Shown: piece after piece, positions 1 through 6,557 of the stretch
How positions within the stretch are numbered: the first letter of the stretch is position 1
Layout: every line of letters begins with the position of its first letter
Origin: JBKPHS01 sp046729975
Lineage (GTDB): Bacteria > Actinomycetota > Thermoleophilia > Solirubrobacterales > Thermoleophilaceae
DNA length: 19,128 nucleotides
Reading direction: 5' to 3'
Assembly: GCA_046729975.1 (NCBI GenBank)
Contig: JBKPHS010000217.1
Coordinates: 1 to 19,128, forward strand
The notes under the pieces: generated by a model
The model's database searches: none
Seen by the model: only the letters and a program-made list of their open reading frames with translations
Told to the model about the DNA's origin: nothing
Made by a program: the position numbers and the translations under genes

Positions 1-196
1 GCTCGGGCTCGCCAGCCGGCTCGGGCTCGCCCTCTGGCGACGGCTGCTCGGGCGTCTCGCCCTCGGCCTGCTCGGGTGCCTCGGCCGCGGCCTGCTCGGC
101 CGGCGCCTCCTCGACCTGCTCCGGGCCCTCCGGCTCCTCGCCCGCGCCCGGCTCCGTCGGCTCCTGCTCCTCGTCTCTGCGCTCGTCTTCAACCAT
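1..196 (-). CDS. rpsI: 30S ribosomal protein S9, N-terminal part (runs off the window)
   Basis: Only the first 65 codons are present. They encode an acidic low-complexity segment (MVEDERRDEEQEP...) of Glu, Pro, Ala, Gly and Gln, with 23 Glu in 65 residues and no conserved S9 sequence yet. The identity rests on position: the ATG overlaps the rplM stop by one base (TGATG), and rpsI follows rplM in nearly all bacteria. Actinobacterial S9 proteins are known to carry acidic N-terminal extensions, while E. coli S9 begins almost directly with the globular domain, so at least 65 extra residues is long. S9 sits in the 30S head, with its C-terminal tail reaching the P-site tRNA. The conserved domain should lie just beyond base 1. 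If it does not, this is an unrelated acidic protein. Confidence 0.75.
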   Translation of the reverse strand, partial: MVEDERRDEEQEPTEPGAGEEPEGPEQVEEAPAEQAAAEAPEQAEGETPEQPSPEGEPEPAGEPE

Positions 197-630
197 CAGG
201 CGTCAACCTCCAGGGCCTCCGGCTTCTGCGCGGCGTGCGGGTGGTCGGGCCCGGCGTAGATCTTCAGCTTCCGAAGCTGCGTGCGACCCAGCCGGCTGCG
301 AGGCATCATGCCGCGCACGGCCAGGCGGATTACCTCCTCGGGCCGGCGCTCGAGCATCTCCTCGAGCGAGCGCGACCGCAGGCCGCCCGGATAGCCGGAG
401 TGGCGGTAGTAGCGCTTCTCCTCGCGCTTCTTCCCGGTTACCGAGATCCGCTCGGCGTTGACCACGATCACGAAGTCGCCCACGTCGCAATGAGGCGTGT
501 ACTCCGGCTTGCGCTTGCCGCGCAGGGTGTCCGCGATCTGGGTCGCGAGGCGGCCGAGCGTCTTGCCGGCCGCGTCGATCACGACCCAGTTGCGCTCGCG
601 AGTTGCAGGTGTGGCTACGTAGGTTCGCAT
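196..630 (-). CDS. rplM: 50S ribosomal protein L13
   Basis: The 144-residue product is a full-length L13 (E. coli has 142), an early-assembling 23S rRNA-binding protein of the large subunit. Family features are visible: the start MRTYVATPATRERNWVVIDA, then GKTLGRLAT, a central segment (VGDFVIVVNAERISVTGKK), YYRHSGYPGGL, and MMPRSRLGRTQLRKLKIYAG near the C-terminus. I start at the ATG at 630 because its translation matches the family N-terminus. The frame is open back to an ATG at 687, which would add 19 Gly/Ala/Arg-rich residues. No Shine-Dalgarno lies in front of 630; the bases just upstream are GC hairpins and a T5 run. The stop overlaps the rpsI start by one base, so the two are co-transcribed and probably translationally coupled. 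Confidence 0.96.
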   Translation of the reverse strand: MRTYVATPATRERNWVVIDAAGKTLGRLATQIADTLRGKRKPEYTPHCDVGDFVIVVNAERISVTGKKREEKRYYRHSGYPGGLRSRSLEEMLERRPEEVIRLAVRGMMPRSRLGRTQLRKLKIYAGPDHPHAAQKPEALEVDA

Positions 631-634
631 CGCG

Positions 635-666
635 AAAAAGGCGCGCCCCGCGGCGCCTGGAGCGCC
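635..666 (-). promoter_or_regulatory. rplM leader: two competing hairpins followed by T5
   Basis: On the minus strand the leader contains two perfect 5-bp GC stems that share an arm. One pairs 662-666 with 652-656; the other pairs 652-656 with 643-647. A run of five T (plus-strand A, 635-639) follows, four bases before the rplM ATG. Sharing an arm makes the stems mutually exclusive, as in attenuators, and the T run gives a terminator-like look. L13 leaders that bind their own protein are known in Firmicutes; I do not see that consensus here, so regulation is inferred. Confidence 0.35.
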
Positions 667-685
667 GCCGCCGCGACGGGCGGAC

Positions 686-691
686 ATGTTA
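686..691 (-). promoter_or_regulatory. candidate -10 box for rplM-rpsI
   Basis: TAACAT on the minus strand fits the TANNNT pattern of sigma-70-type -10 boxes. It would start an RNA near 680-679, giving a leader of about 50 bases that holds the competing hairpins. No convincing -35 box stands at the usual distance. Confidence 0.25.
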
Positions 692-839
692 GCCGCCCCA
701 CGACCGGGTGCCCGGGCGGGTGCGGCGTTGCAGGCCGAGGAGAAGCCGCACCGGCGCGAAATCTCCGACTGGAAAGTGCTGATCCGTACGAGGCGCCGAG
801 ACGCCTCGACGGACCGGCGAACGCGACCGGAGATGGGGG

Positions 840-845
840 TATAGT
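840..845 (+). promoter_or_regulatory. -10 box for the riboswitch/M23 transcript
   Basis: TATAGT is a five-of-six match to TATAAT in a GC-rich surround. It lies about 7 bases ahead of where the riboswitch RNA should begin. The -35 region (around 817-822) has no TTGACA-like sequence. The 692-839 stretch upstream contains nothing else I recognise. Confidence 0.5.
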
Positions 846-860
846 GCCGCGCCGTTGTAG

Positions 861-1030
861 GACGCCTGCCGAATCCTTCGCGGCCCGCCGCGGGGGAACG
901 GGGGAACCGATCGGTGGCCTCGAGGGCCTCCGAAGGGGCGAATCGAACCGAGCGCCTTCGCGCGCCTGGTCGTAGCGCGGCTCTTTCTGCGCGAGCCCGA
1001 CAGCTAACCCCGTAGGCCGGAGAAAGAGAG
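861..1030 (+). ncRNA. ydaO/yuaA-type c-di-AMP riboswitch
   Basis: Several conserved blocks of this class occur in order: GCCGAATCC (868-876), CGGGGGAACGGGGGAACC (891-908), GGGGCGAATCGAACC (935-949) and GCCCGACAGCTAACCCCG (995-1012), followed by TAGGC (1013-1017). A short closing P1 can form between GCCT (864-867) and AGGC (1014-1017). The class is an OFF switch for c-di-AMP and, in actinobacteria, often precedes cell-wall hydrolase genes, as it does here. CTCTTTCT (981-988) is perfectly complementary to AGAAAGAG (1021-1028), which overlaps the ribosome binding site of the gene below. This suggests control by hiding that site. The exact outer limits are approximate. Confidence 0.9.
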
Positions 1031-1031
1031 G
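1026..1031 (+). promoter_or_regulatory. ribosome binding site of the M23 gene, partly inside the riboswitch helix
   Basis: GAGAGG stands 7 bases ahead of the GTG at 1039. Its first three bases belong to the AGAAAGAG strand that can pair with 981-988, so riboswitch folding could block ribosome access. It also decides the GTG as the start codon. Confidence 0.55.
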
Positions 1032-1038
1032 CTGGCTC

Positions 1039-2274
1039 GTGCCGAGGACTCGCTCCTCAGACGATGCAACGCGAAAGCGGTTCCTGACGGGTGGCTGCGG
1101 CGCGGCCGCCTGCGTGCTCGTCGCGACTTCCCCAGCGCTCGGCTCCGGCACGGGGGGCGTGGGCTACGTCGCCACCCCGAAGATCTCGAGGATCGCATGC
1201 GTCCAGGCGTGCGCATCCCGGAAGCGCGCGCGCGGCGGCAGCCAGATCAGGTTGAGCGGAGCGAACCTCGCCGCGGTCACGCGGATCGTGTTCGCTGGCG
1301 GCCCCGGCAAGACCGACGACGTCGAGGTCAGGGTGCGGCCGCGCGGGGAGCGCAGCCTGAGGGTCGCCGTGCCGCTCGACGCGCCGAGCGGCCCGCTCGT
1401 GGCCTGGGTGGCCGACACCGTCCGCTCGAAGGCCAGCGAGCCCTTGGCCGTGCTGCCTCCGCCACCTCCACCGCCGCCCACCGGCGAGCTGACCCCGGTT
1501 GAGGGCCCGGCCGATCCCGGCGCGCCCAGGCTCGAGACTGCAATGAGCGCCGCGAAGATCTTCGTCGGCTCGCGTTACGGGGTCACGTTCTCGTACCGGG
1601 TCAGCGACGAGGCGCCCGTCGACGTGAGGGTCGATCTGCTCCGCCTGAACGACGGTGCGACCGTCCAGACCTGGACCCCGGGCGCGGTTCAGCCCGGCCA
1701 GGTGAACAACCTTCAGTGGAAAGGCTTCGCCGGAGAGCTGGCCGCGCCGGAGGGCCGCTATGCGTTCCGCCTCTCGGCCAGCGGCTCGCACGGGGCACAG
1801 GCCAAGAGCGCGCAAGGGGCGGACCCTCAGCGCGACGCGTTCGACCTCTACCAGCACATCTTCCCGGTGCGCGGACGCCACGACTTCGGCCAGGCCGGTG
1901 CCCGCTTCGGCGCGGGCCGCGACGGGCACGTGCACCAGGGCCAGGACGTCTTCGCCCGCTGCGGCACCCGGATCGTGGCCGCCCGTGGCGGTGTCGTGAA
2001 GTTCAAGCAGTACCACTCGGCCGCCGGGCACTACGTCGTGATCGACGGCGACAGGGAGGACGTCGACTACGCGTATGCGCACCTCCAGTCGGCGTCGCCC
2101 TTCGACGTCGGGGACCGGGTCTCGACCGGTCAGGAGATCGGCCGCGTAGGCGACAGCGGCAACGCCAGCGGCTGCCACCTGCACTTCGAGATGTGGGGGG
2201 CGCCCGGCTGGTACGACGGCGGCAGGCCCTTCGACCCGCTGCCCAGCCTGCAGGGCTGGGACACGTACAGCTAG
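1039..2274 (+). CDS. secreted M23 family peptidoglycan endopeptidase with IPT-like domain
   Basis: This 411-residue exported protein should cut peptide cross-links of the cell wall. Residues 12-37 form a signal peptide (KRF, a hydrophobic stretch, then ALGSG). Residues 45-139 resemble an IPT/TIG immunoglobulin-like fold (GSQIRLSGANL... VAVPLDAPSGPLVAWV). A hinge of eight consecutive prolines (140-147) follows, then a second beta-sandwich (about 165-250) like the FlgD/bacterial Ig type, ending in PEGRYAFRLSASG. The LytM/M23 domain fills 270-405 with all key residues: H299 and D303 (HQGQD), H348 (YAHL), and H380 and H382 (HLHFE). An intact site argues for an active zinc hydrolase rather than an EnvC-like activator. 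Start is GTG with GAGAGG 7 bases upstream. The gene stands alone behind the c-di-AMP riboswitch, so it should be shut down when c-di-AMP is high. It ends 2 bases from the convergent membrane protein gene. Confidence 0.92.
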   Translation: MPRTRSSDDATRKRFLTGGCGAAACVLVATSPALGSGTGGVGYVATPKISRIACVQACASRKRARGGSQIRLSGANLAAVTRIVFAGGPGKTDDVEVRVRPRGERSLRVAVPLDAPSGPLVAWVADTVRSKASEPLAVLPPPPPPPPTGELTPVEGPADPGAPRLETAMSAAKIFVGSRYGVTFSYRVSDEAPVDVRVDLLRLNDGATVQTWTPGAVQPGQVNNLQWKGFAGELAAPEGRYAFRLSASGSHGAQAKSAQGADPQRDAFDLYQHIFPVRGRHDFGQAGARFGAGRDGHVHQGQDVFARCGTRIVAARGGVVKFKQYHSAAGHYVVIDGDREDVDYAYAHLQSASPFDVGDRVSTGQEIGRVGDSGNASGCHLHFEMWGAPGWYDGGRPFDPLPSLQGWDTYS

Positions 2275-2276
2275 AC

Positions 2277-2564
2277 CTAGCCCCGGTCGCGCGCCTCTTC
2301 GCGCTCGCGCCTTGCGCCGGTAAGGCCCTCGAACAGCGCGAGCAGTACGACGGAGGCCCCGACCGCGATGATGAAGCTCCCGAAGTCGAAGTCGTCGGAG
2401 TCCCCGATGTCGAGGAGCTCGGTCGCGACCAGGCCGCCCAGCACGGAGCCGATGATCCCGATCGCGATCGTCAGGACGATGCCGATGCGCTGGCGGCCCG
2501 GCAGCAGCAGGCGCGCGACCGCCCCGACGACCAGGCCCCAAAGTATCCAGCTGATGATTCCCAT
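2277..2564 (-). CDS. GlsB/YeaQ/YmgE family small membrane protein
   Basis: The 95-residue product has the make-up of the GlsB/YeaQ/YmgE (transglycosylase-associated) family. It starts MGIISWILWGLVVGAVARLLLPG, has a second hydrophobic segment with the Gly pattern IGIIGSVLGGLVA (27-49), an acidic loop (GDSDDFDFG), a third segment FIIAVGASVVLLALFEGL (64-81), and a charged tail. Members are stress-associated inner-membrane proteins of unknown mechanism. No Shine-Dalgarno precedes the ATG. The region directly upstream is the CTAG heptamer repeat/hairpin that fills the gap to guaA, so expression could be by read-through from guaA or by a promoter I cannot see. The gene is tail to tail with the M23 gene, with no room for a normal terminator. 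Confidence 0.88.
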   Translation of the reverse strand: MGIISWILWGLVVGAVARLLLPGRQRIGIVLTIAIGIIGSVLGGLVATELLDIGDSDDFDFGSFIIAVGASVVLLALFEGLTGARREREEARDRG

Positions 2565-2572
2565 AATGGTCG

Positions 2573-2627
2573 CTAGTGGCTAGCCCCTAGGAAAACAAGA
2601 GACTAGGGACTAGGGACCAGGGACTGA
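2573..2627 (+). repeat. heptanucleotide CTAGNNN repeat with hairpin
   Basis: CTAG occurs at 2573, 2580 and 2587, then at 2603 and 2610, exactly 7 bases apart within each block. Decayed units follow at 2617 (CCAG) and 2624 (CTGA). The two blocks face each other: CTAGCCCCTAG (2580-2590) pairs with CTAGGGACTAG (2603-2613), 11 positions with one G-U-type mismatch and a 12-base loop. CTAG is normally rare in GC-rich genomes, so five in 41 bases stands out. The element fills nearly all of the 67 bases between the guaA stop and the next gene. No T run follows the stem on either strand, so it is not a textbook terminator, though it may act as one or stabilise the guaA 3' end. Confidence 0.8.
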
Positions 2628-2631
2628 TTAA

Positions 2632-4230
2632 TTACTCCCACTCGATCGTGCCGGGGGGCTTCGACGTGATGTCGAGCGTGACACGGTTCACCTGAGGGAT
2701 CTCGTTGATCATGCGCGAGGCGATCCGTTCGAGCAGGTCGTAGGGCAGGCGCGCCCAGTCGGCCGTCATGGCGTCGTCGCTGGTGACCGCGCGGATCACG
2801 ACCACGTACCCGTAGGTGCGTTCGTCGCCCTGCACGCCGACCGTTCGCAGGTCGGCGGGAAGCACGCAGAACGACTGCCACAACTCTCGGTAGAGACCGG
2901 CCGAGCGGATCTCGTCCTGCAGCACGTAATCGGCGTCGCGCAGGATCGACAAGCGCTCCTTCGTGACCTCCCCGCCGACGATCCGGATCGCCAGGCCCGG
3001 TCCGGGGAAGGGCTGGCGCCACACGAGCCGGTCGGGCAGCCCAAGCTCGAGCCCGACTTCGCGGACCTCGTCCTTGAACAGGGTCCGCAACGGCTCGACG
3101 AGCTCGAAGCCGAGATCCTCGGGGAGGCCACCGACGTTGTGGTGCGACTTGATCGTAGCCGCGCCGGTGCCACCGCCGGACTCGATCACGTCCGAGTACA
3201 GCGTCCCCTGGACAAGGAAGCGGGGGTTGCCGAGCTTGGCGGCCTCCTCCTCGAAGACGCGGATGAACTCCTCACCGATGATCTTCCGCTTGCGCTCCGG
3301 CTCGCCGACCCCCGCGAGCCTGTCGAGAAACCGGTCCTCCGCGCTCACGGCTACGAGCGGCACCTTGAAGTGATCCCGGAAGGCCGCGATCACCTGGTCG
3401 CCCTCGTTCTTGCGCATGAGGCCGTGGTCGACGAACACGCATGTGAGCTGGTCACCCACGGCCCTGTGCACCAGCAGCGCCGCCACGGACGAGTCGACGC
3501 CGCCCGAGAGCCCGCAGATCACGCGCCCGTCGCCCACCTGACGGCGAATGCGCTCGATCTGCTGCTCGGCCACCGAGGCCGCGCTCCACGACATGTCGCA
3601 GCCGCAGATCTCGTCGAGGAAGGTCTTGAGGATCTCCGTCCCGTACGGTGTGTGGACGACCTCGGGATGGAACTGGATGCCGTACAGGTCGCGCGAGCCG
3701 TCCTCGAGAGCCGCCACCGGCGACTCGGTCGACGACGCCAGCGGGGTGAACCCCGACGGCGCCTCGAACACGGTGTCGCGGTGACTCATCCAGCAGGCCT
3801 GCTCGACGGGAAGCCCGCGCAGCAGCCGTCCGGGCTCGTGCACGTCCAGCCGCGAGCGGCCGAACTCGCCGACCGCGGCGCCCTCCACGCGCCCGCCGAG
3901 CTCGAGGACCATGGCCTGCATCCCGTAACAGATGCCGAGCACGGGCATGCCGAGCTCGAGAAGCTCCATGCGGAGGCGCGGCGCGCCCTCGGCGTACACG
4001 GACGCCGGGCCGCCGGAGAGGATCAGCCCTCGCGGCGAGCGGCGGCGAATCTCGTCGAGCGGGACGTCGTGCGGCAGCAGCTCAGAGAAGACGCCGCACT
4101 CGCGCACCCGGCGCGCGATGAGCTGCGAGTACTGGCCGCCGAAGTCGAGCACCAGCACCTCGTCGACGCCGGTCCTCCCGGCGGCGTGCTCCTCCGGGGA
4201 GACGGCGCCGCTGACGACCGCCCTCGGCAC
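2632..4230 (-). CDS. guaA: GMP synthase (glutamine-hydrolysing)
   Basis: GuaA converts XMP, ATP and glutamine to GMP in the cytosol. The 532-residue protein holds the complete domain set. The class I glutamine amidotransferase (about 23-207) has nucleophile C101 in GICYGMQ and the H188/E190 pair in FHPEV. The ATP pyrophosphatase domain carries the PP-loop LSGGVDSS (241-248). The C-terminal dimerisation/XMP domain has FPGPGLAIR and ends in the family signature KPPGTIEWE. I take the GTG at 4230, 7 bases after the guaB3 stop, but no good Shine-Dalgarno precedes it. Most GuaA proteins begin right at VLVLDFGGQYSQ, so the first 20 or so residues may be a real extension or a misplaced start. The tight spacing to guaB3 makes a two-step IMP to XMP to GMP operon. 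Confidence 0.97.
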   Translation of the reverse strand: MPRAVVSGAVSPEEHAAGRTGVDEVLVLDFGGQYSQLIARRVRECGVFSELLPHDVPLDEIRRRSPRGLILSGGPASVYAEGAPRLRMELLELGMPVLGICYGMQAMVLELGGRVEGAAVGEFGRSRLDVHEPGRLLRGLPVEQACWMSHRDTVFEAPSGFTPLASSTESPVAALEDGSRDLYGIQFHPEVVHTPYGTEILKTFLDEICGCDMSWSAASVAEQQIERIRRQVGDGRVICGLSGGVDSSVAALLVHRAVGDQLTCVFVDHGLMRKNEGDQVIAAFRDHFKVPLVAVSAEDRFLDRLAGVGEPERKRKIIGEEFIRVFEEEAAKLGNPRFLVQGTLYSDVIESGGGTGAATIKSHHNVGGLPEDLGFELVEPLRTLFKDEVREVGLELGLPDRLVWRQPFPGPGLAIRIVGGEVTKERLSILRDADYVLQDEIRSAGLYRELWQSFCVLPADLRTVGVQGDERTYGYVVVIRAVTSDDAMTADWARLPYDLLERIASRMINEIPQVNRVTLDITSKPPGTIEWE

Positions 4231-4237
4231 TACACCA

Positions 4238-5488
4238 CTACTCGACGAGCGCCGGATCCGTCGGCTCGGGCACGGCGGGTGGGCCGTTCGTGCCGCTCGC
4301 GTCCGCGGGAGTCGCCGCGGCGGCCGCGGTCGCGCCCATTCCGACCGCCTGGTCGCGCTGCAGGTGCTTGCCCTCCGTCTGGAGGGCCGGAGCGACCATC
4401 ACCTCGGCGCGGTGGAAGGAGGGGATGTCCTCGTACCCGCACGTGGCCATCGAGGTGCGCAGGCTGCCCATGAGGTTGAACGTGCCGTCGTTCTCGTGGG
4501 CGGGGCCGAGGACGATCTGCTCGAGCGAGCCGTTCTGGGTTGTCTTGACGCGCGCGCCCCGCGGGAGCGTGGGATGGAAGGTGGCCATGCCCCAGTGATA
4601 GCCGCGCCCCGGGGCCTCGTACGCGCGCGCCAGGGGCGAGCCAACCATCACGGCGTCCGCGCCGCACGCGAACGCCTTGGCGATGTCTCCGCCGTTGCGC
4701 ATGCCGCCGTCCGCGATCACCTTCACGTAGTCGCCGGTCTCCAGCATGTGCTGCGAGCGCGCGGCCTGCACGTCGGCGATCGCCGTGGCCTGCGGCACGC
4801 CGATTCCGAGCACGCCGCGCGTGGTGCAGGCGGCCCCCGGCCCCACGCCCACCAGCACCGCCACGGCACCGGTCCGCATGAGGTGCAGGCCCGTGTGGTA
4901 GGAGGCGCAGCCCCCCACGACGACCGGCACCGGAACCTCCTTGATGAACTCCTTGAGGTTGAGAGGCTCGCTGACCGTCGAGACGTGCTCCGCCGAGATG
5001 ACGGTGCCCTGGATCACCAGGATGTCGAGGCCCGCCTCGAGCGCGACCTCGTAGTGCCGGCGGACGCGCTGCGGCGTGAGCGAGGCCGCGCAGACGACAC
5101 CCTGGTCCTTGACCTCACGGACGCGCTGCGCGATCAGCTCGGGCTCGACCGGCTTGCGGTAGATCTCCTGCATCTCGGCCGTGGCGGCCTCGGGCGGCAG
5201 CTCCGCGATCCGCTCGAGCTGGGCGTCGGCGTCCTCGTAGCGCGCGTAGATGCCCTCGAGATTGAGAACCGCCAGTCCGCCGAGCTTGCCGAGGATGCCC
5301 GCGGTGAGCGGGGAGACGACGCCGTCCATGGCGGACGCCATCAGCGGCAGCTCGAAGCGGTAGGGCCCGAGCGTCCAGGTGATGTCGATCTCGTCCGGGT
5401 CGCGCGTGCGACGCGACGGGACGATGGCGATGTCATCGAAGCCGTAGGCGCGACGGCCCTTCTTGCCTCGGCCGATCTCTACTTCCAT
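4238..5488 (-). CDS. guaB3: GuaB3-type IMP dehydrogenase, without CBS domains
   Basis: This 416-residue enzyme belongs to the IMP dehydrogenase/GMP reductase TIM-barrel superfamily and should oxidise IMP to XMP with NAD. The catalytic loop is GPGAACTTRG with C221 as nucleophile. The IMP phosphate region is IADGGMRNGGDIAKAFACGADAVMVGS. The early barrel has YGFDDIAIVPS and LMASAMDGVVSP. Canonical GuaB is near 490 residues because a pair of CBS domains is inserted in the barrel; that insert is absent here, as in the actinobacterial/cyanobacterial GuaB3 family. A low-complexity Ala/Thr/Pro tail follows VGMG. The ATG at 5488 gives the family start MEVEIGRGKKGRRAYGFDDI. It is the first gene of the guaB3-guaA pair. 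A 103-base gap separates it from pfkB upstream; TATGGT on the minus strand in that gap is a weak promoter candidate. Confidence 0.9.
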   Translation of the reverse strand: MEVEIGRGKKGRRAYGFDDIAIVPSRRTRDPDEIDITWTLGPYRFELPLMASAMDGVVSPLTAGILGKLGGLAVLNLEGIYARYEDADAQLERIAELPPEAATAEMQEIYRKPVEPELIAQRVREVKDQGVVCAASLTPQRVRRHYEVALEAGLDILVIQGTVISAEHVSTVSEPLNLKEFIKEVPVPVVVGGCASYHTGLHLMRTGAVAVLVGVGPGAACTTRGVLGIGVPQATAIADVQAARSQHMLETGDYVKVIADGGMRNGGDIAKAFACGADAVMVGSPLARAYEAPGRGYHWGMATFHPTLPRGARVKTTQNGSLEQIVLGPAHENDGTFNLMGSLRTSMATCGYEDIPSFHRAEVMVAPALQTEGKHLQRDQAVGMGATAAAAATPADASGTNGPPAVPEPTDPALVE

Positions 5489-5591
5489 GGCGGCATCCTA
5501 GGTTCGCGAACGGACGACAGGTGACCATAGCGGAAGGCCTCCGAGCCGGCCCGCGGCGTCCTTTTCGCATCTTGCGAGGATTCTCCGGCGG

Positions 5592-6557
5592 CTATCCGCG
5601 CGCCTCCAGGGCGGGCTGGGCCAGCTCCTCGACCTCGACCTCGGGCATGAGCCGCCCCACCTCGCGCGGGTCGAGCACGCCGGCGCCGAAATGCTGGGTC
5701 GATTCGGCTCCGCAGGCCACCGCGAAGCGCAGGCACTCGGCCGGCTCGCTGCCGCCGTACCGGGCCGCGACGTACCCGGCCAGAAACGCATCGCCGGCGC
5801 CCACGGCCGAAACCGGCTCGCGCGGCTCGACGCTTGCGCGATAGAGGCGCTGCCGGTCGGGGCCGCCGACCAGCGCGACGCAGCCCGACGGGAGGGTCAT
5901 GATCGCTTCGCGTGCGCCGCTCTCGGCGATCTCGCGCACCGCCGCGAGCCGGTCCTCGTCGGTGGAGAACTCGTGGCCCACGAGCTCCTCGGCCTCCAGC
6001 TCGTTGGGGGTGACGATCGTGGGCTCCGCGCGGGTCGCGAGTCGCAGCGGCTCGCCCTCGGAGTCCAGCACGGTGGTCACGCCGAGCTTCGCGAGCTCGC
6101 GCAGGAGGGTCGCGTACAGCCCGCTGTCGACACCCCGCGGGAGGCTCCCGGAGAAGACGCACACCTCCGCACCCTTCGCGAGGTAGAGCAACTTGTCCGT
6201 GAACAGCTCGAGCTCGGCCTCGGTCACGGCGGGGCCGTGCTCGTTGATCTCCGTCTGGACGCTGTTGGTCGGGTCGACCACGGCGGTCGACGTCCGGGAC
6301 TCCTCGCGGATGCGCACGAAGTCGTTGAGGATCGCCTCCTCCGTCAGCTGCTCGATGATGCGCGTGCCGGTGGGGCCGCCCGCCACGCCCGTCGCGATCA
6401 CAGGCTGCCCGAGCGTCTTCAGCGCGCGCGCCACGTTGACGCCCTTGCCGCCGGCCATTGCCGTCTGCTCGACGGCCCGGTGGCGGCGGCCGAGAGTGAA
6501 GTTCGGGACCGCAAGCGTCTTGTCGATCGCCGCGTTGAGGGTGACGGTGATGATCAT
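5592..6557 (-). CDS. 1-phosphofructokinase-type (PfkB family) sugar kinase
   Basis: The 321-residue protein is a ribokinase-fold kinase of the FruK/LacC/PfkB branch: it opens MIITVTLNAAIDKTL, has the first signature MAGGKGVNVARAL (G36-N41 core) and the second signature AVGAGDAFLAGYVA with catalytic base D256. GSLPRGVD (about 137-144) and IVTPNELEAEELVG (181-194) also fit this branch. These enzymes phosphorylate a sugar phosphate such as fructose 1-phosphate, tagatose 6-phosphate or fructose 6-phosphate. No PTS permease or repressor lies nearby, so the substrate cannot be fixed. The ATG overlaps the dacA stop by 4 bases (ATGA), so translation is probably coupled to a cell-wall enzyme, an odd pairing. 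A minor Pfk-2-like role is the main alternative. Confidence 0.88.
   Translation of the reverse strand: MIITVTLNAAIDKTLAVPNFTLGRRHRAVEQTAMAGGKGVNVARALKTLGQPVIATGVAGGPTGTRIIEQLTEEAILNDFVRIREESRTSTAVVDPTNSVQTEINEHGPAVTEAELELFTDKLLYLAKGAEVCVFSGSLPRGVDSGLYATLLRELAKLGVTTVLDSEGEPLRLATRAEPTIVTPNELEAEELVGHEFSTDEDRLAAVREIAESGAREAIMTLPSGCVALVGGPDRQRLYRASVEPREPVSAVGAGDAFLAGYVAARYGGSEPAECLRFAVACGAESTQHFGAGVLDPREVGRLMPEVEVEELAQPALEARG

Noticed and set aside
692..839. Possible tRNA or other small RNA gene in the gap between rplM and the riboswitch
   Set aside because: No cloverleaf, no T-loop sequence and no conserved block could be found on either strand.
76..975. Plus-strand frame of 299 codons across rpsI/rplM
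   Set aside because: Pro/Arg/Ala-rich antisense shadow that also runs into the riboswitch.
1057..2541. Very long open frame antisense to the M23 gene (494 codons), and similar ones at 3139-4473 and 3932-5524 over guaA/guaB3
   Set aside because: Their translations are Arg/Ala/Gly/His-rich with no domain, while the opposite strand encodes clear conserved proteins. Long antisense frames are expected at this GC content.
5489..5591. Terminator for pfkB or promoter for guaB3 in the 103-base gap
   Set aside because: A TCGCA/TGCGA stem and a TATGGT box exist, but there is no T run and no -35 match, so neither is listed as a feature.
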